Assembly (NCBI GenBank): GCA_031367435.1
Contig: JANLPV010000018.1
Location: 1-64,000, forward strand
DNA length: 64,000 nt
Origin: WLMZ01 sp031367435
GTDB lineage: Bacteria; Actinomycetota; Acidimicrobiia; Acidimicrobiales; Ilumatobacteraceae
Direction of reading: 5' to 3'
Below are positions 37,507-46,329 of the stretch, in pieces. The position numbers were made by a program, and so were the translations under genes. The first letter of the stretch is position 1. Every line of letters starts with the position of its first letter. The notes under the pieces are model-generated. The model saw only the letters and a program-made list of their open reading frames with translations, did not search any database and was not told where the DNA came from.

Positions 37507-39654
37507 CTAACCACCACATCCACTGTTGGGCGGGGGCGGGCCGACGTGAAGATTCGAGATCTTCACGCCACCGTTGCGAGTCTCGAGCGAGAAGCGCGTC
37601 TGCGTAGTGAGGCGAACGGCGGCGCGCATCACGCCATCGATCACCAACGCAGCCGAGTTCTGACCGACGACCACAGCAAATGTATGTGTCCCAAGGTCTC
37701 GCGGCTGAGTACCGGCCTGATCGGCAGTTGTCGAGCCGAGGAGCACCTCATCGAAGACGGAGGTGTCGTTCCCCGACATCACGCGTGAATCGACGATGTT
37801 CAAACGCATGTGATCTGCGACGGCCGCAGGGCTCTCGAAGCGGAAGGAAAGGAACGAGCCCCCTGCTCCGGGCAGCGGCGCATAGGTTCCTGAGATCCGC
37901 GTGCACAACGACGTGCCGATCTCGAGCACGTCGTCAGGCGTTGGGGCAGCGTCGGCAGCCAAGTTTGCATTGTTGCCATGGATCGACCATTTGGACGCCG
38001 AACCAAGCGGTGTCGTGGGGGCCATCGCCGCACCCGGATCACCGAACAACACGGCCCGCGCTTGGTCATTGCGAAGATAGACGTTGAAGTCAGTTCCCGC
38101 GTACACCTTCGAGAATTTGGCCGACACGTACGCGGCAAATGGAGTCCCCGGGGTGAGCGGCAATGCGGTCTCCTCAATAAACGCTGCCGGGTTGGTCTGC
38201 TTCATGTCATCGGCAAACCATTGCCATGTTTTTGGCAGGACGTACTGCGGGCCAGATCGACCTAAATAAATCTGACCGAGCATGAAGCTCTTCCACATGA
38301 ACCGCGTCGCGGACACCCGCCGCATGTTGAGGTATGGCCATGGGAACTCCGTCCACATCAGCATTGGATCATCAGCCTTGGAGACAAGATCGAGCGTCGC
38401 ACGCACTGTTCGTTCCGGGCCAGGTTGATTGGCATCACGGTCAAGCGCCGTCCGATGGATGCTGGTGAACCTGCCTGCCGTCTGCAACCCGGCGGCGAGA
38501 TGCGGTCCGCCGAAGGCAGCAATGGTCAACAGACTGGCCACGAGTGGCCAGGCGAAGACCGTGCGGAATTCACCTCGTTCACGTTGAACGAGTCGGTGAA
38601 CATGGCCAACAACTGTGGCGGCCATTAGGGCAGTCGGTACCGCCAAGATTGAGAAGTAATGTGACGAATACCGTTGGCCCAACACGAGTTCCGTCCACGC
38701 GCCGACGAACCATAGCGCGATGCCGAGATGGACGGCACGCTCACGTCGTTCGAGCGTGCGCCACAACGCGGCTGTCAAAGCTAAAAAGCTCAGCACAACC
38801 ACGAGCGACATCGGCCACGAACGGTAGTAACGCAGGATTTCATCGCGTCCATGCACAAGTTGGTTTGCGATACTTCGTCCCGTGGCGGCGTTCATATAGA
38901 GCGCGTAGGTCCACCAACCACTCCAGAATTCCTCGAACCGTCCACGCAGCGCGTAGTACAAGGGTGCCGATACCGTGACCACTATTGGTGTCACGACCAA
39001 GATGCGTCGACAGCGGCGATAGAGGGCGTCGTCATCGATGTCGTTGAACTCCGACCAGGCCACCCAACCCACGGCGACCACAGCGATTCCCGAGACCAGC
39101 AGGGTCTGGATGGCGAGGCCAAGTAACACGCCGATGGCCAGAGCCGACCACTGCGCGCGACTCGGCGTCCACGATTGAGATGACAACGCGATGAGCCATG
39201 CGGCGGCAAGGAGACCGACGATCATGTTGCGGCTGTAGAGGACTCCGGCGTAGTCGGCCTTCCCCAGAGTGAAGTGATAGAACACGCCGATGGCCACGGC
39301 GGCACCGAGCCAACGATGCCCGCCGACGATTTGTGTGGTGCGACTCGCCGCCCAAGCGATGAGCCCGCTGACGATGAGGATGAAGAACGAAATTGCGTAC
39401 CAATAGCCGTCCCATGTGGTGAGCGCGGCGGCAAGCCGATACACGGCCGGCTCGAGCGGACCTTTGTTCTGCAAGCCGTTCTCATAGAACGTTCCGCCAT
39501 AACGAATCGCTCGCTCGACATAGTCACGCGCCAGCTGCGGATCCCAATTGCGAGACCTGTACTCGTTGTCGAAAAAGGCGGCAAGCACCATGGCACCAAC
39601 TACGAAGACGGTGGCAAAGAGAAAGAACCGACGCCACGTGCCAGTCCGGTTCAC
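37507..39654 (-). CDS. Large polytopic membrane protein with C-terminal beta-rich domain
   Basis: A 715-residue protein. The first ~400 residues hold about ten hydrophobic segments with an aspartate/tryptophan-rich first loop (FFDNEYRSRNWDPQLARDY), an arrangement like GT-C glycosyltransferases. The ~260-residue extracytoplasmic tail ends in a beta-rich part (GSFLSFRFESP, THTFAVVVGQNSAALVIDGV, FSLETRNGGVKISNLHVGP) resembling LamG or keto-disaccharide-hydrolase sandwiches. No catalytic motif was recognised. The GTG at 39654 overlaps the preceding gene as GTGA, so both are made together. It lies between nusB and pyrR, normally adjacent. Confidence 0.7.
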   Translation of the reverse strand: MNRTGTWRRFFLFATVFVVGAMVLAAFFDNEYRSRNWDPQLARDYVERAIRYGGTFYENGLQNKGPLEPAVYRLAAALTTWDGYWYAISFFILIVSGLIAWAASRTTQIVGGHRWLGAAVAIGVFYHFTLGKADYAGVLYSRNMIVGLLAAAWLIALSSQSWTPSRAQWSALAIGVLLGLAIQTLLVSGIAVVAVGWVAWSEFNDIDDDALYRRCRRILVVTPIVVTVSAPLYYALRGRFEEFWSGWWTYALYMNAATGRSIANQLVHGRDEILRYYRSWPMSLVVVLSFLALTAALWRTLERRERAVHLGIALWFVGAWTELVLGQRYSSHYFSILAVPTALMAATVVGHVHRLVQRERGEFRTVFAWPLVASLLTIAAFGGPHLAAGLQTAGRFTSIHRTALDRDANQPGPERTVRATLDLVSKADDPMLMWTEFPWPYLNMRRVSATRFMWKSFMLGQIYLGRSGPQYVLPKTWQWFADDMKQTNPAAFIEETALPLTPGTPFAAYVSAKFSKVYAGTDFNVYLRNDQARAVLFGDPGAAMAPTTPLGSASKWSIHGNNANLAADAAPTPDDVLEIGTSLCTRISGTYAPLPGAGGSFLSFRFESPAAVADHMRLNIVDSRVMSGNDTSVFDEVLLGSTTADQAGTQPRDLGTHTFAVVVGQNSAALVIDGVMRAAVRLTTQTRFSLETRNGGVKISNLHVGPPPPNSGCGG

Positions 39655-41054
39655 GCGGTCACTGCCTCGCCGCGGCGCACATGCACGAGCGCAGCATCGA
39701 TACCCATGCAGATGCACAGCACGAAGACGACAGCCATTCGTGAAAGTGGTCCGACCATGTGTCGCTGCACCTCGAGCGAGTCCCCGACGTACGCGATATA
39801 CACGTCGATGAAACACGAAAGCATCAGGAGGCCGAGCACCACCGACTGTACGCGTCGACGCGGCAACGCGATCACCAGCGCCACAGCGACTGCAACAATC
39901 CAGAGCACAAGCCCCAATCGGGTGGTGGGTCCACCAAGCTGGGAGGTTGGTGCAGCCGGGAGTCGGGCGGCTACATGAAACGCGTCGTACGCACTCTGGT
40001 CGCTGTGCAGTAGCACCGGGAGGTCGCGATTGAGTTGTTTGATCCAATGTGGCGCGAAGCGCACATACGACAACAACATTTCACGTTGTCCGGGACCGCG
40101 GGCCCAAGTACGGAACTCGGCGAGGTTGGGGCTGTTGAGCATCTTCCCGCCATCGTCGAAACTGTTCGAGCCGACACGCTCGATGAGGTCATCACTCATC
40201 GGCATGCCTTGATCAACGAACCATGTCGTGAGTTGTTGATCGGTGAGGATGCGCTGGCCAACATTGTTCAGGGTGGCATATCGGTTACGTCCGTTTGCAG
40301 CCTGGGCAAGCCCGATACTGATGCAGACAACAAGTGTGACCACACCCCATCGGCGCAAGGCGCGACGAAGATCAGCACTCGCACTCTTCCAGAAGAACGA
40401 CGCGCACAAAAGTGCCGGCACGCCGACGGCGGCCCAAGGCGGCACATTGGAGTCGCGTGCCGTGAGCCAGGCAATGGTGGCGATGCTGGCCCATCTCAGT
40501 CGCCTCACCGTCGGGTCAGCCGAGAAGAGCCACCATGTCGTTAAGGAAAAAACCGCCAGGGTCATACCAATGGACTCGCTGAGAATGTGCGAGTTCCATA
40601 ACGCGAACCGGGGTTCGAGCGCGAGACGCACAAGCAGAAAGACCGCCAGAATGCGCGCGGCACGATGCTGCAGAATCCGAGCGGACGATCGCGCGGCGAA
40701 AATGTATGCCAATCCATACATCAACGTCTGCACAATGACCGTCAGGACGGTGCTGCGTCCCATAAGGAAAAGCAGCGTGGGAAAGGCGACAGGACGTTCG
40801 GCAGCGTAGAACCCCGGCGAGAAGGGTGTGATCTTCGCGACGTGGAGAAATGAGAAGGAGTCCGGGAAAAAGATCTTGAAGTCGTGTGGCCACAGACCTC
40901 CAAGGACCCGGACCATGAACACCATGAGCCCGAGGGATGCTACGACCACGACCACCGAAGACGGGGCACGCGTGCCGATCACAACGTCGGCGCAAGGTGA
41001 TGCGCGCGCAACGACGTCTACGACGCCCTCGTCCTCCCGCTCGATGGATGCCAC
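39651..41054 (-). CDS. Polytopic membrane protein, possible GT-C-like
   Basis: A 467-residue protein with about nine to ten hydrophobic segments. The first outer loop (FPDSFSFLHVAKITPFSPGF then YAAERPVAFPTLLFLMG) resembles the start of GT-C mannosyltransferase-like proteins, with acidic residues near the first transmembrane end. No certain family was recognised. It starts 23 bases after the nusB stop region ends and is coupled by GTGA to the following 715-residue membrane protein, suggesting a two-protein complex or consecutive steps on a lipid-linked or surface sugar. Confidence 0.65.
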   Translation of the reverse strand: MASIEREDEGVVDVVARASPCADVVIGTRAPSSVVVVVASLGLMVFMVRVLGGLWPHDFKIFFPDSFSFLHVAKITPFSPGFYAAERPVAFPTLLFLMGRSTVLTVIVQTLMYGLAYIFAARSSARILQHRAARILAVFLLVRLALEPRFALWNSHILSESIGMTLAVFSLTTWWLFSADPTVRRLRWASIATIAWLTARDSNVPPWAAVGVPALLCASFFWKSASADLRRALRRWGVVTLVVCISIGLAQAANGRNRYATLNNVGQRILTDQQLTTWFVDQGMPMSDDLIERVGSNSFDDGGKMLNSPNLAEFRTWARGPGQREMLLSYVRFAPHWIKQLNRDLPVLLHSDQSAYDAFHVAARLPAAPTSQLGGPTTRLGLVLWIVAVAVALVIALPRRRVQSVVLGLLMLSCFIDVYIAYVGDSLEVQRHMVGPLSRMAVVFVLCICMGIDAALVHVRRGEAVTA

Positions 41055-41077
41055 CGGCGAACCCTAGCAAGCGCTCG

Positions 41078-41506
41078 TTACGCGTGGTCGGCGCGAACTT
41101 TGGGAGCGATCGCCGCCAACACACCGTTCACGAATCGTCCGGAGTCGTCTGTTGAGAATCGTTTCGCGAGCTCGACAGCTTCGTCGATGACGACAGCGAT
41201 TGGTACGTCGGGGCGCCCCATCAGCTCGAACACCCCGATGCGCAATACGTTGCGATCGATGGTGGGCATTCGCTGCAGTGTCCAGCCTTTCGCGTGCGCC
41301 GCAATGAGATCGTCGATTTCACGGCCATGGGTTTCGACGCCGCCAACGAGCGTCAGGGTCAGTTCGTCGGGACGGAGCACCTGCGCGTCGGCAACGTCGG
41401 TAGGCGCCATCGATTTCGATTCCGCCTCGTACAACAAGATGAGCGCCCGTTCGCGCGCATCAGACCGTTCGTCTTCGTCGCCGACCGGGCGGGTTCGGCG
41501 TGCCAT
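41078..41506 (-). CDS. nusB: Transcription antitermination factor NusB
   Basis: All-helical RNA-binding protein that with S10 binds boxA in rRNA leaders. The 142-residue protein has RERALILLYEAESKSM at the N-terminus, LTLVGGVETHGREIDDLI and the conserved MPTIDRNVLRIGVFELMGRP, AVVIDEAVELAKRFSTDDSG ending. It lies 5 bases after efp, in the canonical position, but is separated from pyrR by two membrane-protein genes. Confidence 0.97.
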   Translation of the reverse strand: MARRTRPVGDEDERSDARERALILLYEAESKSMAPTDVADAQVLRPDELTLTLVGGVETHGREIDDLIAAHAKGWTLQRMPTIDRNVLRIGVFELMGRPDVPIAVVIDEAVELAKRFSTDDSGRFVNGVLAAIAPKVRADHA

Positions 41507-41511
41507 GGTGA

Positions 41512-42075
41512 TCAGACCCGCGTCATGTATTCGCCGGTTCGGGTGTCGACCTTCACCCGGTCGCCCGGATTGATGAACAACGGAACCTGAATGACCTTGC
41601 CGGTCACGAGCGTGGCGGGCTTGCGCGCGCCGCTCACTCGGTCGCCCTGAACACCTGGATCGGTGTCTGAAATCTCGAGCTCGACCGAAGCAGCGATCTC
41701 GACGCTAACGATCTCGCCCTGATACGTGGCGATTGTTGCCATCATCGCCTCGACCATGTAGTCGGCGGCCTCACCGAGAGCCTTGGGCGGCACAGTCATC
41801 TGGTCGTACGTTGCGGTATCCATGAACACGTAATCATCACCGTCGCGATACAGGAACTGCATATCGCTGCGGTCGATGATGGCCTGTTCCACGCGGATGC
41901 CGGCGTTGAAGGTCTTTTCGATAACGGCGCCGTTACGAAGGTTGCGGATCTTGGTTCGGACGAACGCTCCGCCCTTGCCGGGCTTGACGTGCTGGAACTC
42001 GACGACCTGAAACAGTCCGTTGTCGAGTTCGAGCGTGATGCCGTTCTTCAGTTCGTTGGTGGTAATGGCAGGCAT
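41512..42075 (-). CDS. efp: Elongation factor P
   Basis: Relieves ribosome stalling at proline runs by entering the E site. The 187-residue protein shows the three OB-like domains: KOW domain with the tip loop VEFQHVKPGKGGAFVRTKIR (Lys in PGKGG is the modification position), then FNAGIRVEQAIIDRSDMQFL and the C-domain GVQGDRVSGARKPATLVTGK. The ATG at 42075 gives the canonical N-terminus and overlaps the pepQ end by 28 bases. Poly-proline proteins such as the secreted gene at 54264 would be clients. Confidence 0.98.
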   Translation of the reverse strand: MPAITTNELKNGITLELDNGLFQVVEFQHVKPGKGGAFVRTKIRNLRNGAVIEKTFNAGIRVEQAIIDRSDMQFLYRDGDDYVFMDTATYDQMTVPPKALGEAADYMVEAMMATIATYQGEIVSVEIAASVELEISDTDPGVQGDRVSGARKPATLVTGKVIQVPLFINPGDRVKVDTRTGEYMTRV

Positions 42076-43172
42076 GGTGAATCCTTGGGCGTCTTGGTGA
42101 GCGGCTCGCATCCGTTGGTGGTGACCACCAGCATGTCTTCAATACGGACGCCGCCGAGGTCTCTACGATAGACGCCAGGTTCGACAGTCACCACGTCTGC
42201 GACCTGAAGTGTGTCGTCAAAACTTTGCGTGAGGTACGGCGATTCATGGATCTGCAGGCCCACGCCGTGGCCGGTTCCGTGATTGAACCAGTCTCCCCAA
42301 CCAGCGGCGGCAATGTGCTGACGGCACACATCGTCGATTGCGCGGCCACTTGCGCCAGCAGCGACGCTGGCCACTCCAGCACGCTGCGCCTGCAATACCG
42401 TGTTGTACACCTCGTCCTGAATCGGGGTGGGATCACCGATCGTAAACGTGCGCGTCATATCGCTGTGGTAGCCCTCGAAGAGCGCACCGAAGTCGATCAC
42501 GACAGTCATGCCCTCGACAATGCGGGTGTGATCGGGTTGATGATGAGGCATCGTTGCATTTGCGCCGGCCGCAATGATCGTGTCGAAGCTGGGTGCCTCT
42601 GCACCTAACTGACGCATCGAGGCGTCGAGCGCATCGCGAAAGGCAATCTCGGTGGGCTCACCGCGGAGCAATGGCAGCGTTGCGGCCAGCGCTCGATCGG
42701 CAATTTCAGATGCTCGGGTCATTCGATCGAGTTCGCCGTGGTCCTTAGTACGGCGAAGTACTTCGACCACGTCAGTAGTGGGTATCCATGTCGTGGCGAC
42801 GCGATCCGACAAGGCCGCGTGATCGGCGAAGCTGATGTGTTGAGCTTCGAACCCGAGGTGTTTACGTGACGCTATGGCGCTGACCAACTGATCTATCTGG
42901 GCCAGCCTGGTGTGCCCGACAGCGACGCGGGCCTCGATTCCGGATTCGCTCAATTGACCGGTTGCCTGATCGCCGTAACGCCCGTCGGTGATGAGCACGA
43001 GTTCGTCGTGCGTTACCACTAGCCACGCGCTTGAGCCGGTGAATCCTGTCAGCCAGCGAATATTGGTGAGGCTGGTCACGAACAGCGCCTCGACCGATGC
43101 GCCGCGCAACGCATGCTGCACGCGCGGAGGACGCGACGCGTAGTCGAGACGAGCCAGTTGCGGGGACGTCAC
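42048..43172 (-). CDS. pepQ: M24 family Xaa-Pro peptidase
   Basis: Metal-dependent aminopeptidase or dipeptidase cutting bonds next to proline. The 374-residue protein has a creatinase-like N-terminal domain and the pita-bread catalytic domain with ligands in VIDFGALFEGYHSDMTRTF (two Asp), GTGHGVGLQIHESPY (His), VVTVEPGVYR (Glu) and VRIEDM (Glu). The GTG at 43172 overlaps the aroQ stop as GTGA. Aminopeptidase P and prolidase cannot be told apart here. Confidence 0.93.
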   Translation of the reverse strand: MTSPQLARLDYASRPPRVQHALRGASVEALFVTSLTNIRWLTGFTGSSAWLVVTHDELVLITDGRYGDQATGQLSESGIEARVAVGHTRLAQIDQLVSAIASRKHLGFEAQHISFADHAALSDRVATTWIPTTDVVEVLRRTKDHGELDRMTRASEIADRALAATLPLLRGEPTEIAFRDALDASMRQLGAEAPSFDTIIAAGANATMPHHQPDHTRIVEGMTVVIDFGALFEGYHSDMTRTFTIGDPTPIQDEVYNTVLQAQRAGVASVAAGASGRAIDDVCRQHIAAAGWGDWFNHGTGHGVGLQIHESPYLTQSFDDTLQVADVVTVEPGVYRRDLGGVRIEDMLVVTTNGCEPLTKTPKDSPCLPLPPTN

Positions 43173-43615
43173 GGCTCGAGCTTGCGCGCGATTGCCTGCA
43201 CGGCCAACTCGTAGCCATGCATGCCGAGTCCGACGATGGTGCCCGTGGCTACAGGCGACACCACACTGATGTGACGCCACGGTTCGCGTGCGTTGGGGTT
43301 GGAGATATGTACCTCCATCACCGGACCGCTGAATGCGGCGAGCGCGTCGTGCAGGCTCCAGGCGTAATGCGTGAACGCCCCAGGATTGATGATGATCGCG
43401 ACTGCGTACTCGCGGGCAGCGTGGATTGCATCGACGAGAGCACCTTCGTGGTTGGTCTGCATCGCCTGAATCGTGAGTCCGTACGGTTCAGCCGCGCCGA
43501 TGGTTGCAGCGACATACTCATCGAGCGTCGCAGCACCGTAGATAGTTGGCTCGCGCTGGCCGAGCAGGTTCAGGTTCGGGCCGTGGAGCAGGGCAACAAT
43601 TCGTGAAGTTGCCAT
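43169..43615 (-). CDS. aroQ: 3-dehydroquinate dehydratase, type II
   Basis: Shikimate-pathway enzyme, dodecameric. The 148-residue protein has LLHGPNLNLLGQREPTIYG with the catalytic Tyr, QTNHEGALVDAIHAA, NPGAFTHYAWSLHDAL and the HISNPNAREPWRHIS substrate loop. The ATG at 43615 lies 4 bases after the preceding stop. It starts the conserved aroQ-pepQ-efp-nusB run; aroB/aroK/aroC are not in this window. Confidence 0.97.
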   Translation of the reverse strand: MATSRIVALLHGPNLNLLGQREPTIYGAATLDEYVAATIGAAEPYGLTIQAMQTNHEGALVDAIHAAREYAVAIIINPGAFTHYAWSLHDALAAFSGPVMEVHISNPNAREPWRHISVVSPVATGTIVGLGMHGYELAVQAIARKLEP

Positions 43616-43619
43616 GATG

Positions 43620-45101
43620 TCAGTCCGTTCCTGGGCGACGTTTGTATTCGGCACGAGGATCGCCCTGATACCCGGCCGGGAGCGTGGCTGCTAACTCTTC
43701 GTTGGTGGGCACCCGCTTGGCACGTCCTTCGGGAGGAAGTAACGCAGAGATGGCCTTCATCAACTTCTTCGTGTCGGCCTCGTCGCTGCGATAGCGCATG
43801 TCGACCGGTGCACCTACGTTGACGGTTACCACGGGTGGATCGACCACGTTCAAAATATTGGGCAGGCGCGAATTGCGAGGCCAAACCCGTTCGGTTCCCC
43901 AGAGGCCAACGGGGATCACCGGAGCATTCGACATCGCCGCGAGACGAGCCGCTCCCCATCGACCTTTTAGCGCGGGATCGAAAAAGGCAATACCTCGCGG
44001 AATCGTGCCCTGGGGCATGATCGCCACAATGTCGCCGGCGGCCAACGCCTCGGCAGCGGCCTGCAGCGGCTCGTTGCTCCCCGTGCCCCGCTCGACACGG
44101 ATACCACCCATCGCAGTTGCAAGCTGTCCGATGATGGGCGCGTCAAACACTTCCTTCTTACCGAGGAAACGAACCGTTCGCCCGGTCTTGGCAATGGCCA
44201 GCGCCATCGCGGCAACATCGAAATAGCTGCGATGATTGCCGCAAAGAATCGCCGGTCCGGTCGCCGGAATATGTTCGACACCGGTGATCTCGAATCGGGC
44301 GTACGGAAACATCAGCGGATGGGTGAAGGCAAGGGCGATCTTTTGCAGTTCGAGTCCCACAATGGGCACCTTTGCTACTCCGGGGGGCACATCAAGATGC
44401 ATCACAGGCCACCGCCGGGCGGCGGCCATCAACACCATACGTGGATCGGGATTGACCACGAAGGGATTTCCGACTGCGGCGAGCAGAGGGGTGTCGTAGA
44501 CGCTGTCGCTGTAGGCGAAGCTTTCAGCGAGATCGATGTCGTGCCGTTCGGCCCATTTCTGCACCGCGGTCAGCTTGCCAGTACTCCAGACGAACGGTCC
44601 AGACAACGTGCCGTCATAGGTTCCGTCGGCGTTGACCGAGTATTCGGTGGCAACAACACCGTCGAGTCCGAGCAGATCGGCAAACGGCTTCACCAGGTCA
44701 TACGGGGTGGTTGTGGCCAACACGATCGGCCGACCTGCGGCGCGATGCTCGGCGAAGACCGCAGCGGCAAACGGCTGCACCATGTCGGCAAGCTGGGCGG
44801 CCACAGAATCAGCGGCCTGCTGCACGGCCTCACGTGACTTGCCCTTGGCCATCGCGACGGCCTGGCGGGCGAGCGCCATGCTTGGCAACGTCTCGCCGAT
44901 GGCATTGAACAGACCGAACAGAAACCTTTCGCCTGGAATGTTGCGGGTGACGAGGCCAGCGCTCTTCATCGCCCGACTGAACACCTCGCCGCTGGCACCC
45001 GCCAACAACGTGCGATCCAGATCGAAAAAAGCTGCCCCACGCGGCAATGCTGGCGCGGATATCTGGTGTGACTGTGCGGACAGTCGTGGAGCTGGACTCA
45101 T
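43620..45101 (-). CDS. HAD-IB phosphatase / 1-acylglycerol-3-phosphate acyltransferase fusion
   Basis: A 493-residue two-domain protein. Residues about 20-225 form a SerB-like HAD-IB phosphatase (FFDLDRTLLAG nucleophile motif, ATTTPYD, YSDSVYDTPLLAAVG). Residues about 245-450 form a PlsC acyltransferase with the NHRSYFD (NHx4D) motif, GGIRVERGTG and MPQGTIPRG. The same fusion exists in mycobacteria (Rv2483c type). It likely acts in phospholipid synthesis at the membrane; the phosphatase substrate is unknown. The 6C-like small RNA lies directly upstream on the same strand. Confidence 0.9.
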   Translation of the reverse strand: MSPAPRLSAQSHQISAPALPRGAAFFDLDRTLLAGASGEVFSRAMKSAGLVTRNIPGERFLFGLFNAIGETLPSMALARQAVAMAKGKSREAVQQAADSVAAQLADMVQPFAAAVFAEHRAAGRPIVLATTTPYDLVKPFADLLGLDGVVATEYSVNADGTYDGTLSGPFVWSTGKLTAVQKWAERHDIDLAESFAYSDSVYDTPLLAAVGNPFVVNPDPRMVLMAAARRWPVMHLDVPPGVAKVPIVGLELQKIALAFTHPLMFPYARFEITGVEHIPATGPAILCGNHRSYFDVAAMALAIAKTGRTVRFLGKKEVFDAPIIGQLATAMGGIRVERGTGSNEPLQAAAEALAAGDIVAIMPQGTIPRGIAFFDPALKGRWGAARLAAMSNAPVIPVGLWGTERVWPRNSRLPNILNVVDPPVVTVNVGAPVDMRYRSDEADTKKLMKAISALLPPEGRAKRVPTNEELAATLPAGYQGDPRAEYKRRPGTD

Positions 45102-45117
45102 TGGTACAGCGTAGGCG

Positions 45118-45243
45118 AAAACGGGAAAGGTCCCGCTTGGGGGAAGCGGGACCTCTCAACCACCGAACCCGAGTGCTTGGGGGAAGCACCCTGGCGGGTT
45201 CTTGTCAAGCAGCTTGTTGGGGGAACAAGCCACTTTGATGACA
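45118..45243 (-). ncRNA. Candidate 6C-like small RNA with three C5-loop hairpins
   Basis: Minus strand, about 125 nt. Three hairpins share the apical sequence UUCCCCCAA: GCTTGTT/AACAAGC (45212-45230), GTGCTT/AAGCAC (45173-45189) and GGTCCCGCTT/AAGCGGGACC (45129-45153, 10-bp stem). GAACCCG and CGGGTTC in the linkers (45195-45201 with 45165-45171) pair around the middle hairpin. The last hairpin is followed by TTTCCCGTTTT, an intrinsic terminator. A good promoter sits at 45250-45278. The actinobacterial 6C RNA (Rfam) has C-rich hairpin loops of this kind. This could instead be a leader of the HAD/PlsC gene. Confidence 0.75.
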
Positions 45244-45249
45244 TGTGAA

Positions 45250-45278
45250 ATTATGCACGTGAATGCGTGATCTTGCAA
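45250..45278 (-). promoter_or_regulatory. Promoter of the 6C-like RNA
   Basis: Minus strand: -35 TTGCAA (45273-45278), 17-base spacer, -10 CATAAT (45250-45255), predicted start near 45243. The TTGCAA is its own reverse complement, so it could also serve the divergent LysR gene, where a GATATC -10-like box lies 19 bases away on the plus strand. Confidence 0.65.
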
Positions 45279-45313
45279 GCAGAACTTGAAGATAGCCGAT
45301 ATCTTTTTTGGAG

Positions 45314-46252
45314 ATGGACCTGCGCCAGCTCTCAGCACTCGTCGCGATCGCCGATCACGGTTCGTTTTCCTCCGCGGCGCGAGCGCTGTACACCGTGCAG
45401 TCAAACGTCTCTGGCCACATTTCGCGACTCGAAAAAGAGCTCGGCGTGACGCTGGTCGACCGCCATCGCGGTGGGTTGACTGACGACGGCGGCCAAGTCG
45501 TCGAACGGGCGCGACGAATCCTGCGGGAGATGGACGATATCTCAGCCGATATGGCCAGTCGGGGTGATTCGGTGAGCGGCGATGCACGAATCGGCGTGAT
45601 TGGAACCACGGCGCGCTGGCTGATGCCGCAACTCCTGCCCGCGCTGACCGCCGAGCACCCACTCGTGCATGTCACCGTGTTCGAAGGCAGCACCACCACC
45701 CTGCTGCCGCGCCTCGTCGCGGGCCACCTCGACGCTGCGCTGGTGCACCTACCCGTCGATGACCCAGAACTCACCGTTGAGCCATTGTTTGCCGAGGAGC
45801 TGATCGTCATCGTGCACAGCAGCCATCCGTGGGCCGCGGAAGACGAACTCTCTTTGCTGCGCGTGGCCAGCGAGCCATTGCTGATTCCCCCCAAAGGCAC
45901 CGCGATGCGCCGGATTCTCGACAAGGCCGCGGCGGCATGCGGGACATCATTGCGAGCGCAGGCTGAGATCGATGGAGTCCGCCTGCTCACATCACTTGCG
46001 ATGGAGGGCTTTGGACCGGCGATCGTTCCTTCGACTGCTGTGCCTGGATGGGTAAAGGGCGACTTCAAACGAGTGCACGTACCGGAACTGCCGCGACGAG
46101 TCATCGGCTGGGTGCAGCGCCGACGTCCAGTGCCAGGTGTCCCAACCCGCGCGGTGCTGCGGACGACTCGCGAAATTCTCGAAACCCGCGGCGCGCTGCA
46201 GCGCGGCGTACACGTCGGCGCTGACGCGTTCCCACTCGGCAAGTCGAGCTGA
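45314..46252 (+). CDS. LysR family transcriptional regulator
   Basis: A 312-residue regulator. The N-terminal winged helix (LRQLSALVAIADHGSFSSAARALYTVQSNVSGHISRLEKELG, residues about 3-60; motif given in full only by position) is typical LysR, followed by a periplasmic-binding-like effector domain (ARIGVIGTTARWLMPQLLPA, LTAEHPLVHVTVFEG). ATG at 45314 has GGAG directly abutting it; a TTG at 45308 is the alternative. It is divergent from the small RNA and HAD/PlsC gene. The effector is unknown. Confidence 0.92.
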   Translation: MDLRQLSALVAIADHGSFSSAARALYTVQSNVSGHISRLEKELGVTLVDRHRGGLTDDGGQVVERARRILREMDDISADMASRGDSVSGDARIGVIGTTARWLMPQLLPALTAEHPLVHVTVFEGSTTTLLPRLVAGHLDAALVHLPVDDPELTVEPLFAEELIVIVHSSHPWAAEDELSLLRVASEPLLIPPKGTAMRRILDKAAAACGTSLRAQAEIDGVRLLTSLAMEGFGPAIVPSTAVPGWVKGDFKRVHVPELPRRVIGWVQRRRPVPGVPTRAVLRTTREILETRGALQRGVHVGADAFPLGKSS

Positions 46253-46261
46253 CCCGCCCTC

Positions 46262-46300
46262 GGTTACAGGCAGGGGTTACACGCAGGAGTTACCGGCAGG
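46262..46300. repeat. Three 13-bp tandem repeats
   Basis: GGTTACAGGCAGG, GGTTACACGCAGG and AGTTACCGGCAGG follow each other with no gap between the LysR stop and the carboxyltransferase start. A 13-bp period is close to but not exactly a helical turn and a quarter. They could be an array of regulator half-sites or a chance microsatellite. Confidence 0.8.
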
Positions 46301-46329
46301 CATCGCCTCAAGCGCGTAGTGTCTGCGCG

